This document shows positions 7,553 to 16,387 of a stretch of 39,632 nucleotides of DNA, piece by piece. The position numbers and the translations under genes are program-made. The notes below the pieces were generated by a model, which had not been told where the DNA came from, did no database searches, and was given only the letters and a program-made list of their open reading frames with translations. The stretch covers positions 1 to 39,632 of the forward strand of contig JACQTJ010000042.1 in the NCBI GenBank assembly GCA_016210855.1, written 5' to 3'. Origin of the DNA: Acidobacteriota bacterium (GTDB taxonomy: Bacteria; Acidobacteriota; Terriglobia; Acidiferrales; 2-02-FULL-67-57). How positions within the stretch are numbered: the stretch's first letter is position 1; every line of letters starts with the position of its first letter.

Positions 7553-7621
7553 TACCAGTAGCGACACGGGGACTCATACTCTTCTTGGTGGTCGCAGGAA
7601 GACCGGCTCGAAGGGCACCGT

Positions 7622-7639
7622 GGGGCTCGCTGGAGCCCC
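7622..7639 (+). other. GC-rich hairpin in the ftsL-ftsI gap
   Basis: A perfect 7-bp stem GGGGCTC/GAGCCCC with loop GCTG sits inside the 150-base gap between ftsL and ftsI, the longest internal gap of the otherwise packed cluster. No T tract follows, so it is not a typical intrinsic terminator. It may be a processing or stability element; nothing else was recognised in the gap except the ftsI ribosome binding site region (GAGG at 7693-7696). Confidence 0.35.
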
Positions 7640-7702
7640 CGGCTGGATTCATAAGGAGTGGGTTTACAAAAACTTCTCCGTTCAGGTGGACCTGAGGATT
7701 GA

Positions 7703-9802
7703 ATGCGACCAGCCCCGGCGGCTTCGCGCACGCGCCTAGTTTTTCTCGCCGCCGTCACCTGCCTCTGGCTGGGCCTGATTCTGGTTCGTTTGGTGGACCT
7801 GCAGGTGGTCCGCCATCCCGAGCTCGCCCGGCGCGCTCAGCGTCAGCAGCAGCGCACCCTGGAAATCACCCCCCAGCGCGGGGTTCTCTACGACCGCAAC
7901 GGCCGTGAACTCGCCGTCAGCATCGGCGTGGATTCAGTCTTCGCCGTCCCCTCTGAGGTGACCGACCCGGCGCTGGCCGCCCGGCTGCTTGCGCCCGTCC
8001 TCAATCTCGAGCCCACAGTTCTGGAAGACCGCCTTCGCTCGGAGCGCTCCTTTGTCTGGGTACAGCGCAAGCTCGACGCCGCGACTGCCGCCCGGGTCCG
8101 GGCTTTGAACCTAGCTGGCATCTACTCCCAGCGCGAGCACAAGCGTTTCTACCCGAAGCGCCAGCTCGCCGCCCACGTGCTCGGCTTCGTGGGGCTGGAC
8201 GAGCAGGGCCTGGGCGGGATCGAGTATTCGCTCGATGAACTCATCCGCGGCCGCCCCCGTCGCCTCATCATCACCGCCGACGGTCGTCGGCGCCGGTTCG
8301 AGCGCAGCGACCAGGTGGCGCGCGAGGGCTCGAGCGTCGTCCTCACCCTAGACGAGAACATCCAGTACATTGCCGAACGGGAGCTCGCCGCCGTCATCGC
8401 CCGCACCCGCGCGGCGAGCGGCACCCTCATCGTCGCCGACCCCCGGACGGGCGAAATCCTTGCCTTGGCCAACTACCCGAGCTTCAACCCCAATGAGCCT
8501 ACCGCTCTCCCCGCCGACTGGCGCATCAACCGCGCCATCACCCTGGCCTACGAGCCCGGCTCCACTTTCAAGGTCGTAACCGTAGCCGCCGCCCTCGCGG
8601 AAGGCCTCACCCGCCCTCAGGAGGTGGTTGACTGCCAGCAGGGCAGCATCGTGCTGGCCGGCCACCGCATCCGCGACCACAAGCCCTTCGGGCCGCTCTC
8701 GGTCCGCCAGGTGATCTATGAGTCGAGTGACGTCGGGGCCATCAAGCTGGCCCTGCGCGTGGGCGACGACAAGATGTCCGAGCACATCCGCCGCTGGCGC
8801 TTCGGCCGCCCGACGGGTGTGGAACTGCCCGCCGAAAGCCCCGGCCTGCTGCGCCCGGCCTCGCGCTGGTCGCGCATTTCGATTGGTGCCATCGCCATGG
8901 GACAGGAGGTGGCGGTCACCCCGCTCCAGCTCACCGCCGCTATCTCCGCCATCGCCAACGGGGGCGTCTGGGTTCAACCGCGGGTAGTGCGCGAGATTCT
9001 TCGGGGAAACCAGAGAGAATCGCTGCCGTCCTCCCCCTCCGAGCGCATCATACCTGTGGGTGTGGCTGAGGAGCTCCGCAGGATGCTGGCGGGGGTGGTG
9101 GCGCAGGGCACGGGCCGGGAGGCCCAGCCGGCCGGCTACTCCGCCGCCGGCAAGACCGGGACCGCCGAAAAGATTGACGCCTCCGGGACCTATTCCCGGA
9201 CCGACTTCATCGCCTCCTTTGTGGGCTTCGCGCCCATCCACGACCCGGCCGTGACCGTGGTCGTGGTGCTTGATTCGCCTCGCGGGCCGCTCTACCACGG
9301 CGGGGAAGTAGCCGCCCCGGTCTTCCGGGCAGTGACCGAGCGGGTGCTCGCCTACCTGAACGTCCCTCGGGACCTGCCCGTTGCCCCTGACCGGTCCCGG
9401 CTGCGCGCCGAGCGCGCCGCTGTCCAAGACTTCCAGCCGGGACGTTTCGAGCCTGCCTCTTGGCTGGAGGAGGACATGAAACCTGTGCCGGCCTTGGCCC
9501 GCCGCGCAGCGAGCCGGGAAGAAGAATCAGCTGCTGCCACCTTTGCCTCCCACCGGACGAGCCTGCGGGCCGGCAGCATCGTGCTCATGAACGGTGACTC
9601 GGTGGCCGTGCCCGATTTGGCCGGGCTGTCCTTGCGGGAGGCGGTGGAAAGGTGTGCGCGGCTGGGGCTGGAGCCGGTCCTCGCCGGAAGCGGCGTCGCC
9701 GTGGCTCAGAGCCCGGCCCCGGGAACCCGCCTGCCCCGCGGCAGCCGAGTCTGGGTGGAGTTCCGGGCGGCCCTGCCGGCCGCGCTCACCCGGCCGATGT
9801 GA
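7703..9802 (+). CDS. ftsI: Peptidoglycan transpeptidase FtsI (class B PBP) with C-terminal PASTA domain
   Basis: A 699-residue class B penicillin-binding protein with a short cytoplasmic head, a transmembrane anchor at about 12-31, a dimerisation/pedestal domain (about 55-200) and a transpeptidase domain (about 235-555). The active-site motifs are STFK with nucleophile S287 and K290, SSD at 341-343 (commonly SxN), and KTG at 484-486. A single PASTA domain (about 634-687, VPDLAGLSLREAVERC) closes the protein after a charged linker. It cross-links septal peptidoglycan with FtsW as glycosyltransferase partner. The PASTA domain makes it resemble SpoVD/PBP2x-type proteins more than the E. coli FtsI. 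Confidence 0.95.
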   Translation: MRPAPAASRTRLVFLAAVTCLWLGLILVRLVDLQVVRHPELARRAQRQQQRTLEITPQRGVLYDRNGRELAVSIGVDSVFAVPSEVTDPALAARLLAPVLNLEPTVLEDRLRSERSFVWVQRKLDAATAARVRALNLAGIYSQREHKRFYPKRQLAAHVLGFVGLDEQGLGGIEYSLDELIRGRPRRLIITADGRRRRFERSDQVAREGSSVVLTLDENIQYIAERELAAVIARTRAASGTLIVADPRTGEILALANYPSFNPNEPTALPADWRINRAITLAYEPGSTFKVVTVAAALAEGLTRPQEVVDCQQGSIVLAGHRIRDHKPFGPLSVRQVIYESSDVGAIKLALRVGDDKMSEHIRRWRFGRPTGVELPAESPGLLRPASRWSRISIGAIAMGQEVAVTPLQLTAAISAIANGGVWVQPRVVREILRGNQRESLPSSPSERIIPVGVAEELRRMLAGVVAQGTGREAQPAGYSAAGKTGTAEKIDASGTYSRTDFIASFVGFAPIHDPAVTVVVVLDSPRGPLYHGGEVAAPVFRAVTERVLAYLNVPRDLPVAPDRSRLRAERAAVQDFQPGRFEPASWLEEDMKPVPALARRAASREEESAAATFASHRTSLRAGSIVLMNGDSVAVPDLAGLSLREAVERCARLGLEPVLAGSGVAVAQSPAPGTRLPRGSRVWVEFRAALPAALTRPM

Positions 9803-9830
9803 ATTGAGGTAGACTGGAAGGTTTTCGGGG

Positions 9831-11333
9831 ATGGAGTTGGGCAAGCTACTCGAGGGGCTGGAGACGCTGGGGGTCTCAGGCTCCCTCAGCGTTGAGGTCA
9901 GCGGCGTCTGCTACGACTCCCGCCAGGTGCGGCCTGGGGACCTGTTTGTGGCCATCCCCGGGGAAAAGCTCGACGGCGAGAACTTCATCCCCCAGGCGGT
10001 TGGCGCCGGCGCTGCTGCTGTTCTGAGCGAACGCCCGCCCAAACCCCAGGTGCGGGCCACCTGGGTGCAAATGCGCTCCGCTCGAAAGGCGCTGGCCCAG
10101 GCGGCGGCCAACTTCTACGGTCACCCCGCCCGGGCGGTCAAGCTCATCGGCGTCACGGGCACCAACGGTAAGACCACTACCACCTACCTCCTCGAATCCA
10201 TTCTGCAGGCGGCCGGCCAGCGGGCGGGTCTGTTCGGCACAGTCGAATACCGCACCGCTGCCGGGGCGGTGACGGCGCTGAACACCACGCCGGAGTCAGC
10301 CGACTTGCAGCGCTTGCTGGCGGAGCTGCGCCAGGCCGGTGTGGGCTGGGCGGTGATGGAAGTCTCTTCCCACGGACTGGCCCTCGACCGCGTTTACGCC
10401 TGCCCGTTCGAAGCTGCCGTCTTTACGAACCTCGCCCGCGACCACCTCGACTTCCACCAGACCATGGACAACTACTTCGAGGCCAAAAAGAAGCTCTTTC
10501 TCGGCTGCGGAGCCGAGCCCCCCGCCGTTTGCGTCCTGAACGCCGACGAGCCTCGCACCGCCGAGCTTCAACCCCTCTGCCGCGGCCGGGTGGTCCTCTT
10601 CGGCCTGAAGGCGAACGCCAAGCTGGTGACCGCCCGGCGGCCGCAGATCAGCTTCTCCGGCAGCGAGTTTACCCTGCAAACCCCGGCCGGCAGTGTCCCC
10701 ATCCAGTCGCCGCTCGTCGGCCGCTCGAACCTCGCGAACCTGCTGGCGGCGGCGGCCACCGCCTTCGGGCTGGGCCTGCCGCTTGAGACCATCGCCCGGG
10801 GCCTCCGCGGCCTCGAGCGCGTGCCCGGCCGCTTCGAGCGCATTGATGCTGGCCAGCCCTTTGCCGTCGTGGTCGACTTCGCCCACACTGACCTGGCCTT
10901 TACCAACCTGCTCGAAACCGCCCGCGAACTCGCCCACGGCCGGGTCCTTATCGTCTTCGGCAGCGGCGGTGACCGCGACCGCAGCAAGCGGCCCCTGATG
11001 GGCGAAATCGCCGGCCGGCTGGCCGACCAGGTCATCCTCACCACCGACAACCCCCGCTCGGAGGACCCGGTGCGCATCATCAACGACATCGTGGTGGGAG
11101 TGCAGAAGGCCGGGGGCAGCTACCTCATCGACGTGGACCGCGAGCGCGCCTTCGAGAAGGCCTTCGAGATGGCCCGCGAGGGCGACATCGTGCTGCTGGC
11201 CGGCAAGGGCCACCAGAATACCCAGGTCTATCGCGACCGGGTCGAGCCCTGGAGCGACGCTGAGGTGGCGCGGCGGCTGCTCGCCCGCCGCGGCTTCGTC
11301 CGCGCGGAAGCGGCCGGCTCGAACGCCCGCTAG
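9831..11333 (+). CDS. murE: UDP-MurNAc-tripeptide synthetase MurE (meso-DAP type)
   Basis: A 500-residue Mur ligase. The N-terminal UDP-binding domain is followed by the ATP site GVTGTNGKTT at 108-117, the EAKKKLF segment near 220 that holds the carbamylated lysine, and the C-terminal domain. The motif DNPR at 406-409 is the diagnostic signature for adding meso-diaminopimelate rather than lysine. It adds the third residue to UDP-MurNAc-L-Ala-D-Glu in the cytoplasm. The substrate motif supports a DAP-type, Gram-negative-like wall. Starts 28 bases after ftsI. Confidence 0.96.
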   Translation: MELGKLLEGLETLGVSGSLSVEVSGVCYDSRQVRPGDLFVAIPGEKLDGENFIPQAVGAGAAAVLSERPPKPQVRATWVQMRSARKALAQAAANFYGHPARAVKLIGVTGTNGKTTTTYLLESILQAAGQRAGLFGTVEYRTAAGAVTALNTTPESADLQRLLAELRQAGVGWAVMEVSSHGLALDRVYACPFEAAVFTNLARDHLDFHQTMDNYFEAKKKLFLGCGAEPPAVCVLNADEPRTAELQPLCRGRVVLFGLKANAKLVTARRPQISFSGSEFTLQTPAGSVPIQSPLVGRSNLANLLAAAATAFGLGLPLETIARGLRGLERVPGRFERIDAGQPFAVVVDFAHTDLAFTNLLETARELAHGRVLIVFGSGGDRDRSKRPLMGEIAGRLADQVILTTDNPRSEDPVRIINDIVVGVQKAGGSYLIDVDRERAFEKAFEMAREGDIVLLAGKGHQNTQVYRDRVEPWSDAEVARRLLARRGFVRAEAAGSNAR

Positions 11334-11357
11334 GAGAGGGAAGGAGACCGAGCCTCG

Positions 11358-12788
11358 ATGCAGTGGACCTTCGGAAGGTTGAGCGACGCTCTGCGGGTGG
11401 CCGCCTCCTTCGCCCTCACCCACAAGACCATCTCCGGCTTCTCCATCGACTCTCGCACCATCCGCCCCGGCGAGGCTTTCATTGCCATCAAAGGCCCGCG
11501 CCACGACGGCCACGACTTCGTGCAGGAGGTCTTGAAGCGGGGCGCGGTGGCCGCCATTGTCAGCGAAGAGCGCCGGATGACCTATCCGAGCGAAATCCAC
11601 AAGCACCTGGTGGGCGTGCTCGACACCTTCGAGGCCCTGCAGCAGCTGGCCCGCTTCGCCCGCCGCTCCTGGGGCCGGGTGGTGATCGGGGTCACCGGGA
11701 GCACCGGCAAGACCACCACCAAAGATTTGCTGGCCGCGCTGCTTTCGACGCGGCACCAGGTGTTGAAGTCTGAGGGCAACCTGAACAACGAGTACGGTCT
11801 GCCGCTCACCTTGCTGCGTCTCCAGGCGGGGCATGAAGTGGCGGTGCTGGAGATGGCGATGGCCCACAAGGGTGAGCTTGCCAAGCTCTGCTCCGTCGCC
11901 GCCCCCAACATCGGCCTGGTCACGAACGTCGCTCCGGTGCACCTTGAATTCTTCCAATCGGTCGAGGAGATTGCCGAAGCCAAGCGAGAGCTCATCCACA
12001 ACCTGGCTCCGCCCGCCATCGCCGTCTTGAACGCCGACGACCCTCAGGTCAAAGGCTTCGGTGAAGGCTTCAGCGGCAAGGTGCTGCACTTCGGAATGGA
12101 GAAGGCCGCTGAGGCGCGCGTCGAGCAGATCGCCGACCACGGTTGCGCCGGCAGCGAGTTCGACTTGGTGTTCGGGCCCAAGCGGGCCCGCGTTCACCTG
12201 CCGCTTCCCGGCCGCCCCCACATCGCGAACGCCCTGGCCGCCTTTGCGGTGGCCAGCCTCTTCAAGATTGAGCCGGCCGATGCTGCCGCTGTCTTCGCCC
12301 GGTTCCAGCCGGCGCCGATGCGAGGTGAATTGGTCCGCTTTGCTCCCGGCTTCACGGTTGTAAACGATGCCTACAACTCAAACCCGCGCGCCCTGGCGGC
12401 CATGGCCGACGCTCTCAGCCGCACCCCCGATGCCCATCGCCGGCTGCTGGTGGCGGGCGAGATGAAAGAGCTCGGCCCGACCTCGGCGGACTTGCATCGT
12501 CAGGCGGGCGAACGGATTGCCGCCTTGGGCAACATTGACTTCCTCGCTGGAGTGGCCGGCGACGCCCGCTACATCGTCGAGGGCGCGGTGGCCGCTCGGA
12601 TGGCGGCCGACCGCGCCCGCTTCTTCGAGGCCAAGGAGACCGCCGCGGACTGGCTTGCCGGGACCGTGCAGGCGGGCGATTGGGTCCTGCTCAAGGCCTC
12701 GCGCGGGGTGGCCCTGGAAACGGTGCTGGAGGCGCTGCGGGCCCGCTTCGCTGCGGAATCAGCCCCGGCGGCGGCGGGCAGGGAGTAG
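11358..12788 (+). CDS. murF: UDP-MurNAc-tripeptide-D-Ala-D-Ala ligase MurF
   Basis: A 476-residue Mur ligase with the P-loop GVTGSTGKTT at 111-120, the downstream segment SEGNLNNEYGLPLTLL typical of MurF, and the C-terminal motif NDAYNSNPRA. It adds D-Ala-D-Ala to the tripeptide precursor. No ddl gene for making D-Ala-D-Ala lies in this cluster, so it must be elsewhere. The ATG at 11358 is preceded by GAGAGGGAAGGAG (about 11334-11346), a strong if somewhat distant ribosome site. Confidence 0.96.
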   Translation: MQWTFGRLSDALRVAASFALTHKTISGFSIDSRTIRPGEAFIAIKGPRHDGHDFVQEVLKRGAVAAIVSEERRMTYPSEIHKHLVGVLDTFEALQQLARFARRSWGRVVIGVTGSTGKTTTKDLLAALLSTRHQVLKSEGNLNNEYGLPLTLLRLQAGHEVAVLEMAMAHKGELAKLCSVAAPNIGLVTNVAPVHLEFFQSVEEIAEAKRELIHNLAPPAIAVLNADDPQVKGFGEGFSGKVLHFGMEKAAEARVEQIADHGCAGSEFDLVFGPKRARVHLPLPGRPHIANALAAFAVASLFKIEPADAAAVFARFQPAPMRGELVRFAPGFTVVNDAYNSNPRALAAMADALSRTPDAHRRLLVAGEMKELGPTSADLHRQAGERIAALGNIDFLAGVAGDARYIVEGAVAARMAADRARFFEAKETAADWLAGTVQAGDWVLLKASRGVALETVLEALRARFAAESAPAAAGRE

Positions 12789-12791
12789 GCC

Positions 12792-13919
12792 GTGCTCTAC
12801 CACATCCTCTACGAATGGCTGCAACCCTACTACAGCCCGCTCAATGTCTTCCGCTACATCACCGTCCGCACCGCCTTCGCCAGCCTGACGGCGTTGTTGC
12901 TGATGTTGCTGCTCGGCCCCTGGCTCATCCGTCGCCTGCGAGAGTTCCAGATCGGCCAGTTCGTTCGCGAAGAAGTTCCCGCCCACCAGCCCAAGGCCGG
13001 CACGCCCACCATGGGCGGGCTGCTGATCCTCATTGCCATCGTGATCCCGGCGCTGTTGTGGACAAACCTGACCAGCCCTTTCCTGTGGCTGGCGCTCTTC
13101 AGCTTAGTGGCGTACGGGGCCATCGGCTTTGCCGATGACTACACCAAAGTAGTCGAGCGGCGCAGCCTGGGATTGCGCGCCCGCACCAAGTTCTCCCTCC
13201 AGGTGCTGACCGCCGTCGCCATCGCCGTCGTGTTGCTCTCGCTTCGCGACGGCCTCTATTCCACGGAGATTCTCTTTCCGTTCTTCAAGAAGCTGCGCCC
13301 CGACCTGGTCATCGACTCTCTGATGAATGGTTGGTACCTCTACCCGGTGGCGGCGTTGCCTTTTGTGGTCTTCATCACCCTGGTGCTGGTGGGGTCCTCG
13401 AATGCGGTCAACCTCACGGACGGGCTCGACGGCCTCGCCATCGGCTGCGTGGCCATCGCCTCCGCGGCCCTGACCGCCCTGACCTACATCTCCGGCCACG
13501 CCCGCTTCGCCGGATACCTTGACCTCTCCAAGATGCCCCAGGTGGCCGAGCTCACCGTTTTCTGCGGGGCCATGACCGGCGCCGGCCTCGGCTTCCTGTG
13601 GTACAACGCCCACCCCGCCGAGATCTTCATGGGCGACGTGGGCTCGCTCGCCCTGGGCGGCGCCCTGGCCACGGTGGCGGTCATCATCAAGCAGGAAATC
13701 CTGCTCTTCTTCATCGGCGGCATCTTCGTCATCGAGGCCCTGTCGGTGATCCTTCAGGTGGCCTCCTTCAGGCTGCGCGGGGAGCGCATCTTCCGTATGG
13801 CCCCGCTCCACCACCACTTCGAGCTCATCGGCTGGACGGAGTCGAAGATCATCATCCGGTTCTGGATTGCCGCCCTGGTGTTCGCGCTGTTTTCGCTGAG
13901 TACGCTGAAGCTGCGGTGA
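12792..13919 (+). CDS. mraY: Phospho-MurNAc-pentapeptide transferase MraY
   Basis: A 375-residue polytopic membrane enzyme with about ten transmembrane helices. The conserved cytoplasmic loops are visible: KAGTPTMGG, FADDYTKV with the aspartate pair, NLTDGLDGLAIG, GDVGSLALGG, and the histidine motif APLHHHFE near the C-terminus. It transfers phospho-MurNAc-pentapeptide to undecaprenyl phosphate to make lipid I. The start is GTG 12792, three bases after the murF stop. Confidence 0.97.
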   Translation: MLYHILYEWLQPYYSPLNVFRYITVRTAFASLTALLLMLLLGPWLIRRLREFQIGQFVREEVPAHQPKAGTPTMGGLLILIAIVIPALLWTNLTSPFLWLALFSLVAYGAIGFADDYTKVVERRSLGLRARTKFSLQVLTAVAIAVVLLSLRDGLYSTEILFPFFKKLRPDLVIDSLMNGWYLYPVAALPFVVFITLVLVGSSNAVNLTDGLDGLAIGCVAIASAALTALTYISGHARFAGYLDLSKMPQVAELTVFCGAMTGAGLGFLWYNAHPAEIFMGDVGSLALGGALATVAVIIKQEILLFFIGGIFVIEALSVILQVASFRLRGERIFRMAPLHHHFELIGWTESKIIIRFWIAALVFALFSLSTLKLR

Positions 13920-13926
13920 GAGGACG

Positions 13927-15291
13927 ATGGAGCTAAAGGACCAACGCGCGCTCGTGGTCGGCTTGGCCCGCACCGGTGCAGCCACGGCTCGGTTCCTCGC
14001 CGCCCGCGGCGCCCGGGTAACGGTGAGCGAGCTGCGCCCCGAATCGACGGTCGCGGCCGATGCCGCTGCCTTGCGCGCCCTGGGAGTCAGGGTGAGCTGC
14101 GGCGGCCACGAGGAAGCGGACTTTCTCGCCACCGACCTGATTGTTCTCAGCCCCGGCGTCCCGCTGACGCTGCCGGCGCTCCTGCGGGCGCGAGAGAAGG
14201 GAATCGAAATCATCAGCGAGCTCGAGCTGGCCTGGCGCTTCCTGCGCGGCACGGTGGTGGCCGTCACCGGCTCGAACGGCAAGACGACCACCACGGCTCT
14301 GCTCGGCAAGCTCTTTGCCCACGCTGGCCGGCGCGTGCAGGTGGGCGGCAACATCGGCACCCCGCTCATCAGCCTGGTCGACACCGCCCGGGACGACACC
14401 GTCAACCTGGTCGAGGTGAGTAGCTTCCAGCTCGAAGCCATCACCAGCTTCCGGCCCCGGGTGGCCGCCCTGCTCAACCTCACCCCAGACCACCTCGACC
14501 GCCACGCCACGATGAGCGATTACGTGGCCGCCAAGGCGCGCCTCTTCGGCTACCAGCAGAAGGAAGACTTTGCCATCTTCAACGCCGACGACAGCTACGC
14601 GTCGCAGCTGGCTCCCGAAGTGCGCGCCCAGCGCTTCTGGTTCAGCCGCCAGCGGCGTCTCGACGTGGGGACGTTCCTCGAGAACGGCTGGATTGTCTAC
14701 GCCGACGCGGCCGCCCGGGAGCGCGTGCTCACCCGCGACGACGTTCGCTTGAAGGGTGAGCACAACTTGGAGAACGTCCTGGCAGCGGTCTGCGCGGCGC
14801 GGCTGCTTGCCGTCCCGGCCGAAAACATCCGCGCTGCGGTGGCGACCTTCGAGGGCGTGGAGCACCGCTTAGAGTTCGTCACCGAAATCAACGGCGTCTC
14901 CTACTACAACGACTCCAAGGCCACCAACGTGGATGCCGCCTTGAAGGCCATCCATGCCTTTCCCGGCGGGCTGATCGTCATCCTGGGCGGCAAGGACAAG
15001 GGCGGCGACTTCCGGCCCTTGCGTGACGCCCTGCGGCAGCGGGCCCGGCACGTGCTGCTGATTGGGGCGGCCCGGGAAAAGATGGCCGCGCAGCTGGCCG
15101 ACGGCTTCCCGACCGAAATGGTCGAGACTTTGGGGGAAGCGGTCCAGCGCGCCGCCGCCCTGGCCGTGCCCGGGGACGTAGTTCTGCTGGCGCCCGCCTG
15201 CGCCAGCTTCGACCAGTTCGAGAACTACGAGCACCGCGGCCGCGTCTTCAAGGAAGAAGTCCAGCGGCTGGCGGGGAAGCGAGCGTCCTAG
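13927..15291 (+). CDS. murD: UDP-MurNAc-L-alanine:D-glutamate ligase MurD
   Basis: A 454-residue Mur ligase with the N-terminal Rossmann motif VVGLARTGAA (10-19), the P-loop VTGSNGKTTTT at 113-123, the NLTPDHLDRH segment and the C-terminal YYNDSKATN plus GGKDKGGDF motifs characteristic of MurD. It adds D-glutamate, the second residue of the stem peptide. It lies seven bases after mraY and one base before the ftsW start codon. Confidence 0.96.
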   Translation: MELKDQRALVVGLARTGAATARFLAARGARVTVSELRPESTVAADAAALRALGVRVSCGGHEEADFLATDLIVLSPGVPLTLPALLRAREKGIEIISELELAWRFLRGTVVAVTGSNGKTTTTALLGKLFAHAGRRVQVGGNIGTPLISLVDTARDDTVNLVEVSSFQLEAITSFRPRVAALLNLTPDHLDRHATMSDYVAAKARLFGYQQKEDFAIFNADDSYASQLAPEVRAQRFWFSRQRRLDVGTFLENGWIVYADAAARERVLTRDDVRLKGEHNLENVLAAVCAARLLAVPAENIRAAVATFEGVEHRLEFVTEINGVSYYNDSKATNVDAALKAIHAFPGGLIVILGGKDKGGDFRPLRDALRQRARHVLLIGAAREKMAAQLADGFPTEMVETLGEAVQRAAALAVPGDVVLLAPACASFDQFENYEHRGRVFKEEVQRLAGKRAS

Positions 15292-15292
15292 A

Positions 15293-16384
15293 ATGGCCAA
15301 ACACTACCGTCCCGACCGCGTGCTCTTCGGCGCCACCGTGGTCTTGTTGCTTGTCGGGGTGGTGATGGTCTTCAGCGCCTCGGCCATGTACGCCACGGAG
15401 CTGTCCGGGCGGCCGGCGATGTTCCTGGTTCGGCAGCTCGTCTGGCTTTCCCTCGGGCTGGCCGGACTGTTTCTGGTCTTGCAGCTTGACTTCCACCGTC
15501 TGGCCCAGCCCGCCCTGGTCTTCCCGGCTCTCTTCGTGGTGGTGGCTCTGCTCGTCGCCGTGCTGTTCCTCGACCCGTCGCGCAGCACCCACCGCTGGGT
15601 CCGGTGGGGACCGCTCTCGCTTCAGCCCTCGGAGCTCGCCAAGCTCGTGCTGATTCTCTTCCTGGCCTATTTCCTGCAGCGCCGCCGGCACGCCGTGAAC
15701 GACGTTCCCGGCACGCTCTTGCCCGCCGCTGGCATCACTGCTGTGCTGGTGGGCCTAGTGGTGGTCGAGCCGGACTTGGGCACGGCGGCCGTGTTGAGCT
15801 TGATTGCTGGGGCCATGTTCTTTGTCGCAGGTATGCGGATTCGCTACCTCGCCTATCTGGCCCTGGCTGCCCTCCCGGCCGCGTATCTGCTCATCGTGCG
15901 CGTGCCCTACCGCTTGGTCCGCATCCGCGCCTTCCTCGACCCGGCCTCCGACCCCCAGGGTAGCGGCTTCCAGATGATTCAGTCGCTGCTGGCCGTGGGC
16001 TCGGGTGGGATCGCTGGCGTCGGTCTGATGGACGGCAAGCAGAAGCTCTTCTACCTGCCTGAGGCCCACACCGACTTCATCTTTGCGGTGGTGGGCGAGG
16101 AGCTGGGGTTGATTGGCGCTACGCTGGTGGTGGGCCTGTTCGCCGTGTTTTTCTGGCGCAGCCTGCGGATCGCCCTGCGCGCGCCGGACAACTTGGCGCG
16201 GCTGCTGGCCGTGGGGGTAACCGCCATGGTGATCGGGCAGGCCCTCATCAACCTGAGCGTGGTGCTCGGGCTGCTTCCCACCAAGGGCATTCCGCTGCCG
16301 TTTATCAGCTACGGCGGCAGCAGCCTGCTGGTGATGCTCCTGGGCGTTGGGTTGTTGTTGAACATCAGCCAATATGCCGACTGA
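15293..16384 (+). CDS. ftsW: SEDS peptidoglycan glycosyltransferase FtsW
   Basis: A 363-residue membrane protein with about ten hydrophobic segments. The SEDS family motifs are present: the WVRWGPLSLQPSELAKL segment, the extracellular loop segment GSGGIAGVGLMDGKQK, and GLLPTKGIPLPFISYGGSS near the C-terminus. FtsW polymerises lipid II at the septum with FtsI as partner. Position between murD and murG assigns it as FtsW rather than RodA. The ATG at 15293 begins two bases after the murD stop. Confidence 0.95.
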   Translation: MAKHYRPDRVLFGATVVLLLVGVVMVFSASAMYATELSGRPAMFLVRQLVWLSLGLAGLFLVLQLDFHRLAQPALVFPALFVVVALLVAVLFLDPSRSTHRWVRWGPLSLQPSELAKLVLILFLAYFLQRRRHAVNDVPGTLLPAAGITAVLVGLVVVEPDLGTAAVLSLIAGAMFFVAGMRIRYLAYLALAALPAAYLLIVRVPYRLVRIRAFLDPASDPQGSGFQMIQSLLAVGSGGIAGVGLMDGKQKLFYLPEAHTDFIFAVVGEELGLIGATLVVGLFAVFFWRSLRIALRAPDNLARLLAVGVTAMVIGQALINLSVVLGLLPTKGIPLPFISYGGSSLLVMLLGVGLLLNISQYAD

Positions 16385-16387
16385 CGG

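Noticed and set aside
10296-12221. Long open frame on the minus strand across murE and murF
   Set aside because: It is antisense to two intact Mur ligases. In high-GC DNA the reverse frame stays open because of codon bias; its translation shows no family motif.
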